NCBI RefSeq assembly: GCF_000471025.2
Contig: NZ_CP015840.1
Coordinates: 992,001 to 1,056,000 of the forward strand
Length of the DNA stretch: 64,000 bases
Source: Chlamydia gallinacea 08-1274/3
GTDB taxonomy: Bacteria; Chlamydiota; Chlamydiia; Chlamydiales; Chlamydiaceae
Direction of reading: 5' to 3'
Shown one piece after another: positions 19,477 through 27,770 of this stretch. A program made the position numbers and the translations under genes. The notes below the pieces were generated by a model. It was not told the origin of the DNA, ran no database searches, and worked only from the letters and a program-made list of their open reading frames with translations. Every line of letters begins with the position of its first letter. The first letter of the stretch is position 1.

Positions 19477-20346
19477 ATGCAATACAAAAAACGGCGTTTT
19501 TCTACCTACTTTTCTTTATCTTTGGGTATTTTTTTAGTTGTATCAGGATGTTCTTTCTCCAGCACCCAGGATTTAACAACTAAAACTAAAAGGGGAACAC
19601 GAGTTGCACGCAATGGGGATGAATCATGTTGTCTTCCTAGCTATCCCGCTATTATAGATGAAATCGATAAACTCGCTTTAAGAAAGGATTCTGTATTTAT
19701 AGAAAAAAATACAAAGGAATCTCGAAAGATATGGAGAGAGATACATAGAAATCTCCATATGCAGGGGGACACGATTCCTATTGTTGCCTATGGAAGTTTA
19801 ATGAGCCCTCGTTCTGCATCCTCCACATTAACACATTTCAAAGCTACTCCTGTATGGCTATGTGGTTATACACGTTCTTTTAATCTTGATGCAAAATTTT
19901 GGAAAAAAGAATTCCATCCCATAAATGGAGAAAACAATCGCGGCCTCCTAAGCCTTAGGCAAAATCCAACTCAACGCTGCAATGCAATAGTTCTAGAAAT
20001 GAATGAGGAAGATTTTATTGCAGCAAGGAGAAGAGAATCTGCTTACAAGCTTATTCCTGCTAAGGTATGCTCTTATCCATCTGAAAAGTCCTGTAATTTT
20101 GCTTATGTTTTTGTTGCAGAGGATATCTTTTGTTCAAAAGATATCCTTCCTTTGAAAGAGTATTATTATTTAGTATGGAGTGCGGTTTCATCTGACGAAG
20201 CTAAAAACCTATACGGTGAGAACTTTGCTGAGGACTTTTTGAATACCTCTTTCTTAGCTAACGGGAATTCTGTCCTTCAAGTTCACTCAGAATACCAAAA
20301 GGATCCGCAAATTGAATATGTAACACCTTCACAAAATAAAAATTGA
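19477..20346 (+). CDS. Lipoprotein with gamma-glutamylcyclotransferase-like domain
   Basis: From ATG 19477 the protein is 289 residues with a textbook lipoprotein signal: a basic MQYKKRR start, a hydrophobic core and the lipobox VVSGC with Cys25. An ATG at 19387 would add 30 residues in front of the signal and is less likely. The mature part holds PIVAYGSLMSPRSA (YGSLM at 105-109), the substrate-loop signature of the gamma-glutamylcyclotransferase/AIG2 superfamily. It also has a RRRESAYKL segment whose Glu187 aligns with the family's catalytic acid. This suggests cleavage or rearrangement of gamma-glutamyl amide substrates in the envelope, though the substrate is unknown. It stands alone in the accessory region, with about 320 bases upstream and 400 downstream free of genes. 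Confidence 0.65.
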   Translation: MQYKKRRFSTYFSLSLGIFLVVSGCSFSSTQDLTTKTKRGTRVARNGDESCCLPSYPAIIDEIDKLALRKDSVFIEKNTKESRKIWREIHRNLHMQGDTIPIVAYGSLMSPRSASSTLTHFKATPVWLCGYTRSFNLDAKFWKKEFHPINGENNRGLLSLRQNPTQRCNAIVLEMNEEDFIAARRRESAYKLIPAKVCSYPSEKSCNFAYVFVAEDIFCSKDILPLKEYYYLVWSAVSSDEAKNLYGENFAEDFLNTSFLANGNSVLQVHSEYQKDPQIEYVTPSQNKN

Positions 20347-20750
20347 ACCTCAATAGCAAACATACGTATATCTCTGGCTTGACAATGATTCTTTCATTTC
20401 GAGGCATTGTTTTTATGAAAAACTAAAAACAACTTCCTAAAAGATCCCCAAAAAACTTGATGGAATCAATCCATGACTATGAATTGCTGAATTCATCGTG
20501 ATTTATGTGGTCTATTCAACAAATTTCTATGGTCTGATAATGTAAATTATGTTGCATTAAGAATAGAGAGAATATAACTAATTCATTCTAAGTTATTCAT
20601 TTTAAGCTTTTAAGCTAATCAAAATCAACACAAGATCAAAACAAGCTTTCTTTGTATTTCACTACTCAAACAAAAAATAATACCGATAACCTTGCGATTT
20701 AAAAAATTTTTTTTATTCTAGCTGTCTTTAATTGAAAATCAGGTCGTTTT
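20347..20750. other. Intergenic region upstream of an Inc-like gene
   Basis: About 400 AT-rich bases with no supported gene. A TTGACA hexamer at 20379-20384 lacks a matching -10. A more plausible promoter pair lies near the right end, close to the next gene. Confidence 0.5.
20692..20719 (+). promoter_or_regulatory. Candidate promoter of the Inc-like gene
   Basis: TTGCGA (20692-20697) and TATTCT (20714-20719) are 16 bases apart with a T-rich spacer, ending about 30 bases before ATG 20751. Match quality is moderate. Confidence 0.35.
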
Positions 20751-21194
20751 ATGTCTACTAATCCCGCACCCGAATTACTTTCTACAAACTCAAATTCTTC
20801 TACATATCTAAGCCTAACAGAAAAAGAAATGCTCTTTATTCAACGCCGGTCAACCTATAGACTATTTCTAGATACCCTAGTTATGGTACTCGGATTTTCT
20901 ACCTTGATTTCTATATGTACCGCAATCTTTTTCCTTAACGGTCTCAACATGTTAACTACACCAACTATCGCACTAACAATAGTTCTTGTTATATTGGGCA
21001 CTCTATTCATGAGTATTGGTACAATGTTTCTCATCAACAATATAGATCAAGGAATTTCAGGAATTTTAAGAAACCGTCTAACCGAAGCTAACAAAAAAAT
21101 ACAAGAACTTACAGATAAGCTCGACAGTATCTCAAGTATTCAAGTTCAAGAATCCTTACCTATTTCAGGCAATCAAGAGAATTCCTCACATTAG
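20751..21194 (+). CDS. Putative inclusion membrane (Inc) protein
   Basis: A 147-residue protein of no known family. A polar Ser/Thr/Asn-rich N-terminus is followed by two adjacent hydrophobic segments at about residues 40-62 and 71-96 with a short hinge. This is the bilobed arrangement that defines Inc proteins. The C-terminus (about 100-130) is a charged amphipathic helix likely to form a coiled coil. There is no signal peptide. An AGG lies about seven bases before the ATG. It sits between the GGCT-like lipoprotein gene and the queuosine-precursor transporter. Placement in the inclusion membrane is a prediction from topology. Confidence 0.65.
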   Translation: MSTNPAPELLSTNSNSSTYLSLTEKEMLFIQRRSTYRLFLDTLVMVLGFSTLISICTAIFFLNGLNMLTTPTIALTIVLVILGTLFMSIGTMFLINNIDQGISGILRNRLTEANKKIQELTDKLDSISSIQVQESLPISGNQENSSH

Positions 21195-21509
21195 TTTTTT
21201 AACTGTTTACGTTTATCTATGTAGCTATTCAGCTCTGGATATAAATCTGAGGATGTTTCTTACAATCTTTCGGCACCCGGGAGTCTATAGAAGAATACTG
21301 CTCTTTGCCAGGAGACCACTGAATAGCGCGACTCTTTAGAGAAAATAGTTTAATATTTCAAACAACAATGATTAAATTTTACGAGTAATTAAAAAACTGT
21401 TAAAATTAGCCGAAAAAATTGCCAATTTCATAACTTTGTTGTTATCTCCTGGCGACTAATTATAAAAAATAACCTAGAGAAAACTTATAAACTAAAAGAA
21501 AGCAACATT
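21195..21509. other. Intergenic region with a possible gene remnant
   Basis: About 315 bases between the Inc-like gene and the transporter. On the minus strand, 21232-21357 is stop-free for 42 codons and translates to a protein-like string containing SRAIQWSPGKEQYSS and VPKDCKKHPQIY. It has no ATG, GTG or upstream ribosome site. It may be a decayed gene or chance. Confidence 0.4.
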
Positions 21510-22196
21510 ATGTTAAGCAATGAATTTATTTTTCTTACTCAAACTATTCTTATTGTCATTCTAGGAATTGTTTTTGCTTCAAGAAGCACGGGGTGGTTGA
21601 CTGCATGGTTATCCACATTATCCATAATTATGAATGTATTTGTATTAAAACAAATCGTTCTATGTAATCTCGAAGTAACCTCTGCTGACGTATATATTAT
21701 TGGTATGTTATCCTGCTTAAACTATGCTAGAGAATCCTATGGTAGAACAAAAGTCAATGAAGCCATGCTGGGTTCTTGGATGATTTCCATAGTTTTCTTA
21801 GGAATTACCCAGCTGCACCTAGCCCTCACTCCTTCAATAAATGATGTTTCACAACCGCATTTTCTTGCTTTATTTTCACCTACTCTAAGGCTCATCTTTG
21901 CCTCCTTAATCACCTCAATCTTGGTACAAATTTTAGATCTGATCATCTTTACCTATCTAAAAAAAATATTTCAAAATAAAGCCTTTGGAATACGATCCGC
22001 TATATCCCTTACTCTATCACAAATTTTTGATACCCTACTATTTTCACTTTTAGGTCTCTATGGATTAGTAGCCAATATTACTCATGTGATGCTCTTTTCC
22101 TTCATTACGAAAATGATCGTGGTTACCTTGTCCCTTCCTATTGTCTCCTTAGGAAAATTTCTAACCAAGCAATTTAAATTATCTCCACCTACCTAA
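21510..22196 (+). CDS. Queuosine precursor transporter (YhhQ/COG1738 family)
   Basis: A 228-residue protein with about six membrane segments, of the size and hydrophobic layout of the YhhQ (DUF165) vitamin-uptake family. A LSCLNYARESYGR segment after the second helix resembles the family's conserved polar loop. YhhQ proteins import queuosine precursors, and in C. trachomatis the homologue has been linked to queuine salvage together with Tgt. Here the gene lies only 134 bases upstream of tgt on the same strand, which strongly supports that role. The family call rests on topology, the loop and this neighbour, since overall conservation is low. Confidence 0.75.
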   Translation: MLSNEFIFLTQTILIVILGIVFASRSTGWLTAWLSTLSIIMNVFVLKQIVLCNLEVTSADVYIIGMLSCLNYARESYGRTKVNEAMLGSWMISIVFLGITQLHLALTPSINDVSQPHFLALFSPTLRLIFASLITSILVQILDLIIFTYLKKIFQNKAFGIRSAISLTLSQIFDTLLFSLLGLYGLVANITHVMLFSFITKMIVVTLSLPIVSLGKFLTKQFKLSPPT

Positions 22197-22330
22197 TAAA
22201 AAACATAATTATAGTGAAACTATTCCCAGAAATTCTATTTACATCAAAGAAAATACCAGGTACCCTATTTCTTTATTTTTAGCTATATAGACACAAGCTA
22301 AGAGATCTCAAAACCCATACTCCTAAAGTC

Positions 22331-23449
22331 GTGGCACTAAAATTTCGTATTCTTCATCAATCTAAAAAATCACGAGCTCGTGTTTGCCAAATAGAAACAG
22401 CTCATGGAGTCATTGATACCCCTGCTTTTGTTCCCGTAGCAACAAATGGAGCTTTAAAAGGGGTATTAGACCATAGCCAGATTCCTTTGATATTTTGCAA
22501 TACTTACCATTTACTTGTTCATCCAGGGACAAAACATATCGCTGCTATGGGAGGTCTTCATAAATTCATTCATCGCCAGGCACCGATTATTACAGATTCC
22601 GGAGGATTCCAAATTTTCAGTCTTGCTTATGGCTCTGTAGAGGAAGAAATTAAAAGTAAAGGGAAGAAAAAACATACCTCATCTATTTTAAGCATTACTG
22701 ATGACGGCGTTTGGTTTAAATCCTATCGTGATGGCAGTAAACTTTTCTTATCTCCCGAAGTGTCAATCCAAGCACAAAAAGACCTAGGAGCAGATATTAT
22801 TATCCCTTTAGACGAACTCCTCCCCTTTCATACGGAAACAGCTTATTTCTTGTCTTCATGTTCTCGCACCTATCGATGGGAAAAACGTTCTTTAGATTAT
22901 CATAAGAAAAATCCTGGATATCAATCTATGTATGGAGTGATCCATGGAGGTACCGATCCTGAACAAAGAAAAATTGGATGCCAATTCGTTGAAGATCATG
23001 CTTTTGATGGATTTGCTATTGGTGGTAGCCTAGGAAGAAACTCAAAAGAAATGATTGATATTGTTGATATTACAACACGTTTCCTATCTAAGGATCGTCC
23101 GATTCACTTACTAGGCATTGGAGATCTTACCTCTATACAAGCTACCGTGAAGTTTGGTATCGATTCTTTTGATAGTTCTTATCCTACGAAAGCAGCACGC
23201 CATGGATTAATTCTCTCTTCTCCCAAACCTATTAAAATTAGCCACCGTGCCTATGCTCAAGATCCGTTACCCATTGACCCTGAATGTAGTTGCCTCACAT
23301 GCACTTCCAATATCTCAAAGGCATATCTCCATCATTTATTCAAAGTGCATGAACCTAACGCAGGTATTTGGGCATCTATTCATAATTTGCATTATATGCA
23401 AAAGATCATGCAAACCATTCGCAAACAAATTCTCAATGATGAGATGTAA
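22331..23449 (+). CDS. tgt: Queuine tRNA-ribosyltransferase
   Basis: Tgt exchanges guanine-34 of GUN-anticodon tRNAs for a queuosine precursor. The 372-residue length is normal. Asp89 in ITDSGGFQ (base recognition), the nucleophile Asp280 in FGIDSFDSSYPTKAARHG and the zinc ligands Cys318, Cys320, Cys323 (CSCLTC) and His350 are all present. The residues around 230-236 read IGGSLGRN instead of the LxVGE loop typical of preQ1-using bacterial enzymes, consistent with a preference for queuine. The start is GTG 22331, giving the usual short MALKF leader. The adjacent transporter gene probably supplies the base. Confidence 0.95.
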   Translation: MALKFRILHQSKKSRARVCQIETAHGVIDTPAFVPVATNGALKGVLDHSQIPLIFCNTYHLLVHPGTKHIAAMGGLHKFIHRQAPIITDSGGFQIFSLAYGSVEEEIKSKGKKKHTSSILSITDDGVWFKSYRDGSKLFLSPEVSIQAQKDLGADIIIPLDELLPFHTETAYFLSSCSRTYRWEKRSLDYHKKNPGYQSMYGVIHGGTDPEQRKIGCQFVEDHAFDGFAIGGSLGRNSKEMIDIVDITTRFLSKDRPIHLLGIGDLTSIQATVKFGIDSFDSSYPTKAARHGLILSSPKPIKISHRAYAQDPLPIDPECSCLTCTSNISKAYLHHLFKVHEPNAGIWASIHNLHYMQKIMQTIRKQILNDEM

Positions 23450-23560
23450 TTCGCGCGTCGATCTTTTCACTAAGAAGAATCTCATTAAAAAGACCTAGAT
23501 ACCCCTTGAAGCTAAGGATTTACCTCCTTCTCAAAATACGCATAAGATTCTTTACGCACA

Positions 23561-23971
23561 TCATTTCCTATCGCTCTGAGAAAGAATCAGCAGGCAGGAA
23601 ATTGCACAAAATGCTATTGCAGATGCCATAGGCATAGTAATAAATCCAAAAATGAACAACTTAGTAGAACAAGAAACTCTGCTACAGATTTCTAACGTCA
23701 TTCCTGGTATTTCTTGAAGGCAAATTTGATAAACAGCAATCCCCATTCCTATAAGAGATAGGGGCAAAGCATAGATCTTGACTAAAGAATCATCGCGATA
23801 CGTAGCAATCCCTAAAATAATAGACAAAGGAAACAAACAAATTCTTTGATAATAACATAAAACACAGGGCTCTACATTTAATAAATAACTATAATAAACA
23901 CTGGTTATTGTTCCTATGCAACAAATTAACCAGGAAAAATATAAACCATAATTACGTAATAGCTTAATCAT
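23561..23971 (-). CDS. dsbB: Disulfide bond formation protein DsbB-like
   Basis: DsbB re-oxidises periplasmic thiol oxidoreductases through the quinone pool. From ATG 23971 the protein is 136 residues with four membrane segments and both redox pairs: Cys36-Val-Leu-Cys39 and Cys96-Ser-Arg-Val-Ser-Cys101. I chose this start because upstream sequence would otherwise overlap most of the dsbH tail, and because MIKLLRNYGLYFSW is a natural leader into the first helix. It overlaps the dsbH stop by eight bases, so the pair is translationally coupled. The position matches CT_176. Chlamydiae depend on disulfide cross-linked outer envelopes, which explains the conservation. Confidence 0.88.
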   Translation of the reverse strand: MIKLLRNYGLYFSWLICCIGTITSVYYSYLLNVEPCVLCYYQRICLFPLSIILGIATYRDDSLVKIYALPLSLIGMGIAVYQICLQEIPGMTLEICSRVSCSTKLFIFGFITMPMASAIAFCAISCLLILSQSDRK

Positions 23972-24662
23972 TAACGTCCTCAGCAACCTGTAAATGGTAG
24001 ATTTGTCGAATGACTCGCTCCAACTCTTCAAAGGTAGGATCTTCTATCAAGTAATCACCAACAACAGCCGTGGGTGTTGCTAATTGCCCACCTAATACCT
24101 GAGATCCATAAATATTATTTTTCTTAATCTGATCATCATATTGATTATTATTTACGCATTGCATTAACCCTTTAGGATTAATTGCTCTTCCTGAATGAGT
24201 CTTCAACCCTTCAGCAAGTTTCGTTAATACTTCAGGAGTTGCCCAATGCTTACCCTCTTCTTTAGGATACATAAGTAGCCTATGGAAATATTCCATATAG
24301 GCATTCACATCAGGACGACTAGGATCATGATGATAAATACATAGCAAAGCTTGAGCTGCAGGCTTAGATCCACGAATGAAACATACAGGAATCAATGTAA
24401 AAGACACCTTACCAGTATCTATATACTGCTCTTTCAAAAGAGGAAAAACTTCACTGGTAAATTCTGCACATGCGGAACATGAGGGCTCTTCAAATACAGT
24501 AATATTAATGGGAGCATACGGATTTCCCAAAGTAGGAAAATTCTTAACGTTGGTAGGGATATGCGACTTAGGAGGAAGCAAAGTATGCTTTTTATAAAAC
24601 ATTAAACAAAAAGCACATATAAAAAAAACACTGGTAACAACAACAAGAATTTTTTTATTCAA
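23964..24662 (-). CDS. dsbH: Periplasmic thiol:disulfide oxidoreductase DsbH/DsbA-like
   Basis: A 232-residue exported thioredoxin-fold protein. The N-terminal hydrophobic segment (about residues 4-22) is a signal or anchor. The active site CSAC is at Cys62-Cys65 in FEEPSCSACAEF. A cis-proline loop (QLATPTAVV) and the DsbA-type inserted helical domain lie between. The homologue in C. pneumoniae, DsbH, was described as a reductase of the periplasm. The direction of electron flow here cannot be read from sequence. It is the upstream member of the dsbH-dsbB pair, matching CT_177-CT_176. Confidence 0.88.
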   Translation of the reverse strand: MNKKILVVVTSVFFICAFCLMFYKKHTLLPPKSHIPTNVKNFPTLGNPYAPINITVFEEPSCSACAEFTSEVFPLLKEQYIDTGKVSFTLIPVCFIRGSKPAAQALLCIYHHDPSRPDVNAYMEYFHRLLMYPKEEGKHWATPEVLTKLAEGLKTHSGRAINPKGLMQCVNNNQYDDQIKKNNIYGSQVLGGQLATPTAVVGDYLIEDPTFEELERVIRQIYHLQVAEDVND

Positions 24663-24871
24663 AACGCTTTCTCTCTTCTTACATTACCCATAAAGAAATA
24701 AGAAATAAAATAAAAAAATAAAAATTGAAATGTCTTTTTTCATTATTTACGATGAGGAAATAAGAAAACTCCTCCTGCAATTTCTACACGATTCATGTTA
24801 AAAATATAAAAACCTTTTAGTTTTATTATTTTTCCCTCTATGGATAAGAAAAACTCCTCTTATCTTTGCGT

Positions 24872-26104
24872 ATGGATAAAGAAAACATAGAAAATATTTA
24901 TAAGCATTTCCATTATCGCTTCTTTAAGTTTAGCATTCTCCCTGCCTTTTTAGGATTATTACTCATATGCACTCCGCACATTCTCAACTACCACGATACT
25001 TCCATTATTCTATCCAATAGAATCTGCGGTCTGTTACTGATCCTACTAGCGTCCCTATCGTTTATCCACCGATCCGTACTATGGCTTGGAGTATTTATCG
25101 GAATTTGGGAAATCCTCTTTCCCTGTCTGCTACACTGCTCTGCTACTGTCTTTGCTAACGATACTTTACTTGGTTTTGCTATTTTTGCTACTGTCTGTAT
25201 CCCTCCGATACGCCCTGATCCTTTAGAAGTCGGACCTACCCTTCCTGAAGGGACTTCTTATAATCCTTCTTCCGGTGGACGTCGTGCTGCTGTTTTGATA
25301 TTTAGCTTATTGGGTTGGCTACAAGCACGCTATCTCACAGCCTCGACATTAGGAATCACTCTAGCCTCTTATGCACCAGCCTTCTTTATCTATCCTACAA
25401 TCATGACAGCATACGCCCTTTTAGTTGTATTGACATTATCCGGAGGAGAGCGCCGTTGGCACACAAGACCCAAAATTGTCATTATAGTCGCAGTAACTCT
25501 TTTAACGACTATGATCATGACTTTACTTTTAAGCCTTTTACAACGCCTATGTCCTGAAAATTGGTTATGTTTAACCCTGACTATACAACCAGCTCTTGCT
25601 AGTGTTTTTGCCTATGATGAACTCAGAGCTACCTTAGCTTATCTTTCTCAATTCTCTAAGAAAAAAGCTGAGCTTGTCCGTATAACACTATTTGGATCGG
25701 AATTCTATAAGGAATCTCTATTTTGGGAAGAACGTACTGTTCTTCCTTTTAGCAAAGCATGTAAACAGGCATTTCTAGGAATATCGTTCCCTATCAATCA
25801 GATTTTATCTATTTTCCTAGCTATTGCATGTATGAAATTTGGTTACGGAAAAGCTTTTAGTGAAGCATTAAGAAATTATATCAGTATGTGTTGTTGGTTT
25901 ATTACTGTGCTTTCTATACTTTCTTTCGCTGAAAGTCTCCGCTATTTACGCTGGTTTTGCCTTATTTTTAGCTCAGCTATCCTACTTTCTCCCGTTTTTT
26001 TCCATATTCCCTTAACATCTCCTTACCTAGTTCCTATCATTATCCTTGGAATTATCCTGATCATTCTACCCATAGGGAAGATACAACAGGGGAAGAAATT
26101 GTAG
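24872..26104 (+). CDS. Multi-pass membrane protein of unknown function (CT_178-like position)
   Basis: A 410-residue, very hydrophobic protein with roughly ten membrane segments and a Pro-rich central loop (IPPIRPDPLEVGP near residues 116-128). The N-terminal segment SVLWLGVFIGIWEILFPCLL vaguely resembles the SPW repeat of small membrane proteins. I recognise no transporter signature. ATG 24872 is used in place of the TTG two codons earlier. It is divergent from dsbH and its last 44 bases overlap tail-to-tail with the next gene. Gene order corresponds to CT_178 next to CT_177. Confidence 0.75.
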   Translation: MDKENIENIYKHFHYRFFKFSILPAFLGLLLICTPHILNYHDTSIILSNRICGLLLILLASLSFIHRSVLWLGVFIGIWEILFPCLLHCSATVFANDTLLGFAIFATVCIPPIRPDPLEVGPTLPEGTSYNPSSGGRRAAVLIFSLLGWLQARYLTASTLGITLASYAPAFFIYPTIMTAYALLVVLTLSGGERRWHTRPKIVIIVAVTLLTTMIMTLLLSLLQRLCPENWLCLTLTIQPALASVFAYDELRATLAYLSQFSKKKAELVRITLFGSEFYKESLFWEERTVLPFSKACKQAFLGISFPINQILSIFLAIACMKFGYGKAFSEALRNYISMCCWFITVLSILSFAESLRYLRWFCLIFSSAILLSPVFFHIPLTSPYLVPIIILGIILIILPIGKIQQGKKL

Positions 26105-26822
26105 GATGTATACTAACTCCCGGACTCCTTGAATTATTAGCATTGTGTTGTATTGATGATTGCTCTTCCTTTTCCTCCTTTTGTTTACGCTTATCTTTTT
26201 CATATTTCATCATAAAAATACCTGATATGGAATCGCGAATACTTTCAGATATCAGAGAATCATAAACCGAGTACTGAGAGGATGGCTGTCTAGAAAGAAC
26301 ATCCAATGTTTGAGATAACGTAACAAAAGAAAACCTTCGTGTATACTGGGGAAGCAAAACATGGGTTTCTATAAAATCGATAATCTTTTTCTTAGTCACT
26401 TCCTTTTGTTGGGTCAGACAATACTCTAGAATTTGTCTATAATTACTTTCTGCTAATTGCTTATGTTTCTCCATGGCCATCACATGATGAAAAGAAGCAA
26501 AGAAAAATAAAGGAATTGTGACTCCTACAATCCCTAAAATCGCTGGGAGAAGGAAGGGAAGTAAAATATCCTGAACAAATGAAAAGCCCTCAATAGGATA
26601 ACCTAACAATAAAGCGCCAATTAACAGAAGAACTAGAGAAACAAACAGAGTTATTGCGCCAAACACCACCAAAGGTGTCCCCTTCCAATGGTGAGAGCTT
26701 ATTTCTTGACCTAAAGACAACTTTTCTTCTGTTGACAGTACGGGAGCACTGGGTTCTTTAGATGATAGAGGAACAACAGATGGGTGAGAAAAGATATCTC
26801 TAGAAATGCCTACCAAGCTCAT
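26061..26822 (-). CDS. Two-helix membrane protein, Inc candidate (CT_179-like position)
   Basis: A 253-residue protein with a polar N-terminus, two hydrophobic segments (about 50-74 and 84-110) separated by a short loop, and a long charged C-terminal region ending in a Lys/Glu-rich stretch and a Ser-rich tail. There is no signal peptide. The topology is like that of Inc proteins, although the hydrophobic lobes are less tightly paired than in IncA. Its start overlaps the stop of the upstream ABC ATPase gene by four bases (ATGA), so the two are coupled, and it might instead be a membrane partner of that ATPase. Its 3' end overlaps the convergent gene by 44 bases. Confidence 0.65.
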   Translation of the reverse strand: MSLVGISRDIFSHPSVVPLSSKEPSAPVLSTEEKLSLGQEISSHHWKGTPLVVFGAITLFVSLVLLLIGALLLGYPIEGFSFVQDILLPFLLPAILGIVGVTIPLFFFASFHHVMAMEKHKQLAESNYRQILEYCLTQQKEVTKKKIIDFIETHVLLPQYTRRFSFVTLSQTLDVLSRQPSSQYSVYDSLISESIRDSISGIFMMKYEKDKRKQKEEKEEQSSIQHNANNSRSPGVSIHPTISSPVVSSLWVE

Positions 26823-27535
26823 GCCAAAATGCTCTTTCGAATATGTTCGATCAACAAATGCATATTTTCCGAAGACCGTAATGAATCATCAAAGACTAAG
26901 GGAACAAGACGATGGTTTTTAATTAAATAAATCGCATCTCCTAAAAAAATAATATCCCTAAAATCATGTGTCACCAAAATAACGGTTTTTTTTTCTTCCG
27001 TAGCTAGAGATAAAACATACTTATATAATAGTTCTTTGGTTATTACATCTAAAGAAGAGAAGGGCTCATCTAATAATACTATGGGCTTTGAAGATATACA
27101 CTGGCATGCTAAAGCGACACGCTGCTTCTGTCCTTCAGAAAGTTGATCAGGATAACACCCTAAAAACTCTCTCAGCTGAAAGCTATCAACAACTTCATTG
27201 AATTTTTCTGGATCTATAGAGAAATCCTTCTGTTTCCCCAATTCAGAAATGAGATAAATATTTTTTTCTATTGTTCTCCAAGGCAATAAAGGAGATTTTT
27301 GTTGCATATAAGCAACATCCTTCTGAGATATCGACTTCCCTTGCCATAAAATTTCTCCACCTGCTGGAGATAAAAACCTAGCAATTAAACGAAAAAAAGT
27401 CGTTTTACCCACCCCGGAAGAACCCAAAATAACGGAAATTTTCCCGGGGGAAGCAGTAAAAGAAGCGTCTTGAAATATCAATCGATTAGAATAAGAATAT
27501 CTAAGATCTTTGACTTCCAACATGTAAAACCACAA
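26819..27535 (-). CDS. ABC transporter ATP-binding protein, NitT/TauT-like (CT_180-like)
   Basis: A 238-residue ATPase with the Walker A motif GSSGVGKT at about 38-45, a Q-loop in YMQQKSPLLPWRT, the signature LSEGQKQRVALA, Walker B IVLLDEPFSSLD and the switch His in ILVTHDF. The PLLPWRT Q-loop pattern is common in nitrate/taurine/hydroxymethylpyrimidine-type importers, hence the old chlamydial name TauB. No permease or binding protein of that class is adjacent, only the two-helix CT_179-like protein, so the substrate is unknown. ATG 27523 (MLEVKDLRYSY) is an alternative start and closer to usual ABC N-termini. Confidence 0.88.
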   Translation of the reverse strand: MWFYMLEVKDLRYSYSNRLIFQDASFTASPGKISVILGSSGVGKTTFFRLIARFLSPAGGEILWQGKSISQKDVAYMQQKSPLLPWRTIEKNIYLISELGKQKDFSIDPEKFNEVVDSFQLREFLGCYPDQLSEGQKQRVALACQCISSKPIVLLDEPFSSLDVITKELLYKYVLSLATEEKKTVILVTHDFRDIIFLGDAIYLIKNHRLVPLVFDDSLRSSENMHLLIEHIRKSILA

Positions 27536-27555
27536 TCGACAATTGGAAGACAGCT

Positions 27556-27629
27556 TGCGGTTACCAAGACTTGAACTTGGGACCTCGACATTATCAGTGT
27601 CGCGCTCTAACCAGCTGAGCTATAACCGC
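27556..27629 (-). tRNA. tRNA-Ile (GAU)
   Basis: Cloverleaf with acceptor stem GCGGTTA pairing with TAACCGC, D-arm GCTCAGCTGGTTAGAGC, anticodon loop CTGATAA (anticodon GAT) and T-arm with TTCAAGT. CCA is not encoded. It is followed five bases away by tRNA-Ala on the same strand. Confidence 0.95.
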
Positions 27630-27634
27630 GATTA

Positions 27635-27707
27635 TGGAGACTAGGAGAGTCGAACTCCTGACCTTCTGAATGCAAATCAGACGCTCTACCAGCTAAGCTA
27701 AGTCCCC
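27635..27707 (-). tRNA. tRNA-Ala (UGC)
   Basis: Cloverleaf with acceptor GGGGACT pairing with AGTCTCC (one G-U pair), anticodon loop TTTGCAT (anticodon TGC), T-loop TTCGACT and discriminator A. CCA is not encoded. It forms an Ile-Ala pair outside any rRNA operon here. Confidence 0.95.
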
Positions 27708-27770
27708 GAAATGCTGTCCTTGACAAGCATAAAAAGCAAAGAGCCATTCTACTGTCTAAAAGATTTAACC

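Noticed and set aside
20379..20384. TTGACA as a -35 element
   Set aside because: No acceptable -10 hexamer is found at 16-19 bases downstream.
27556..27707. tRNA-Ile/tRNA-Ala pair as part of an rRNA operon spacer
   Set aside because: No 16S or 23S sequence flanks them; coding genes lie on both sides.
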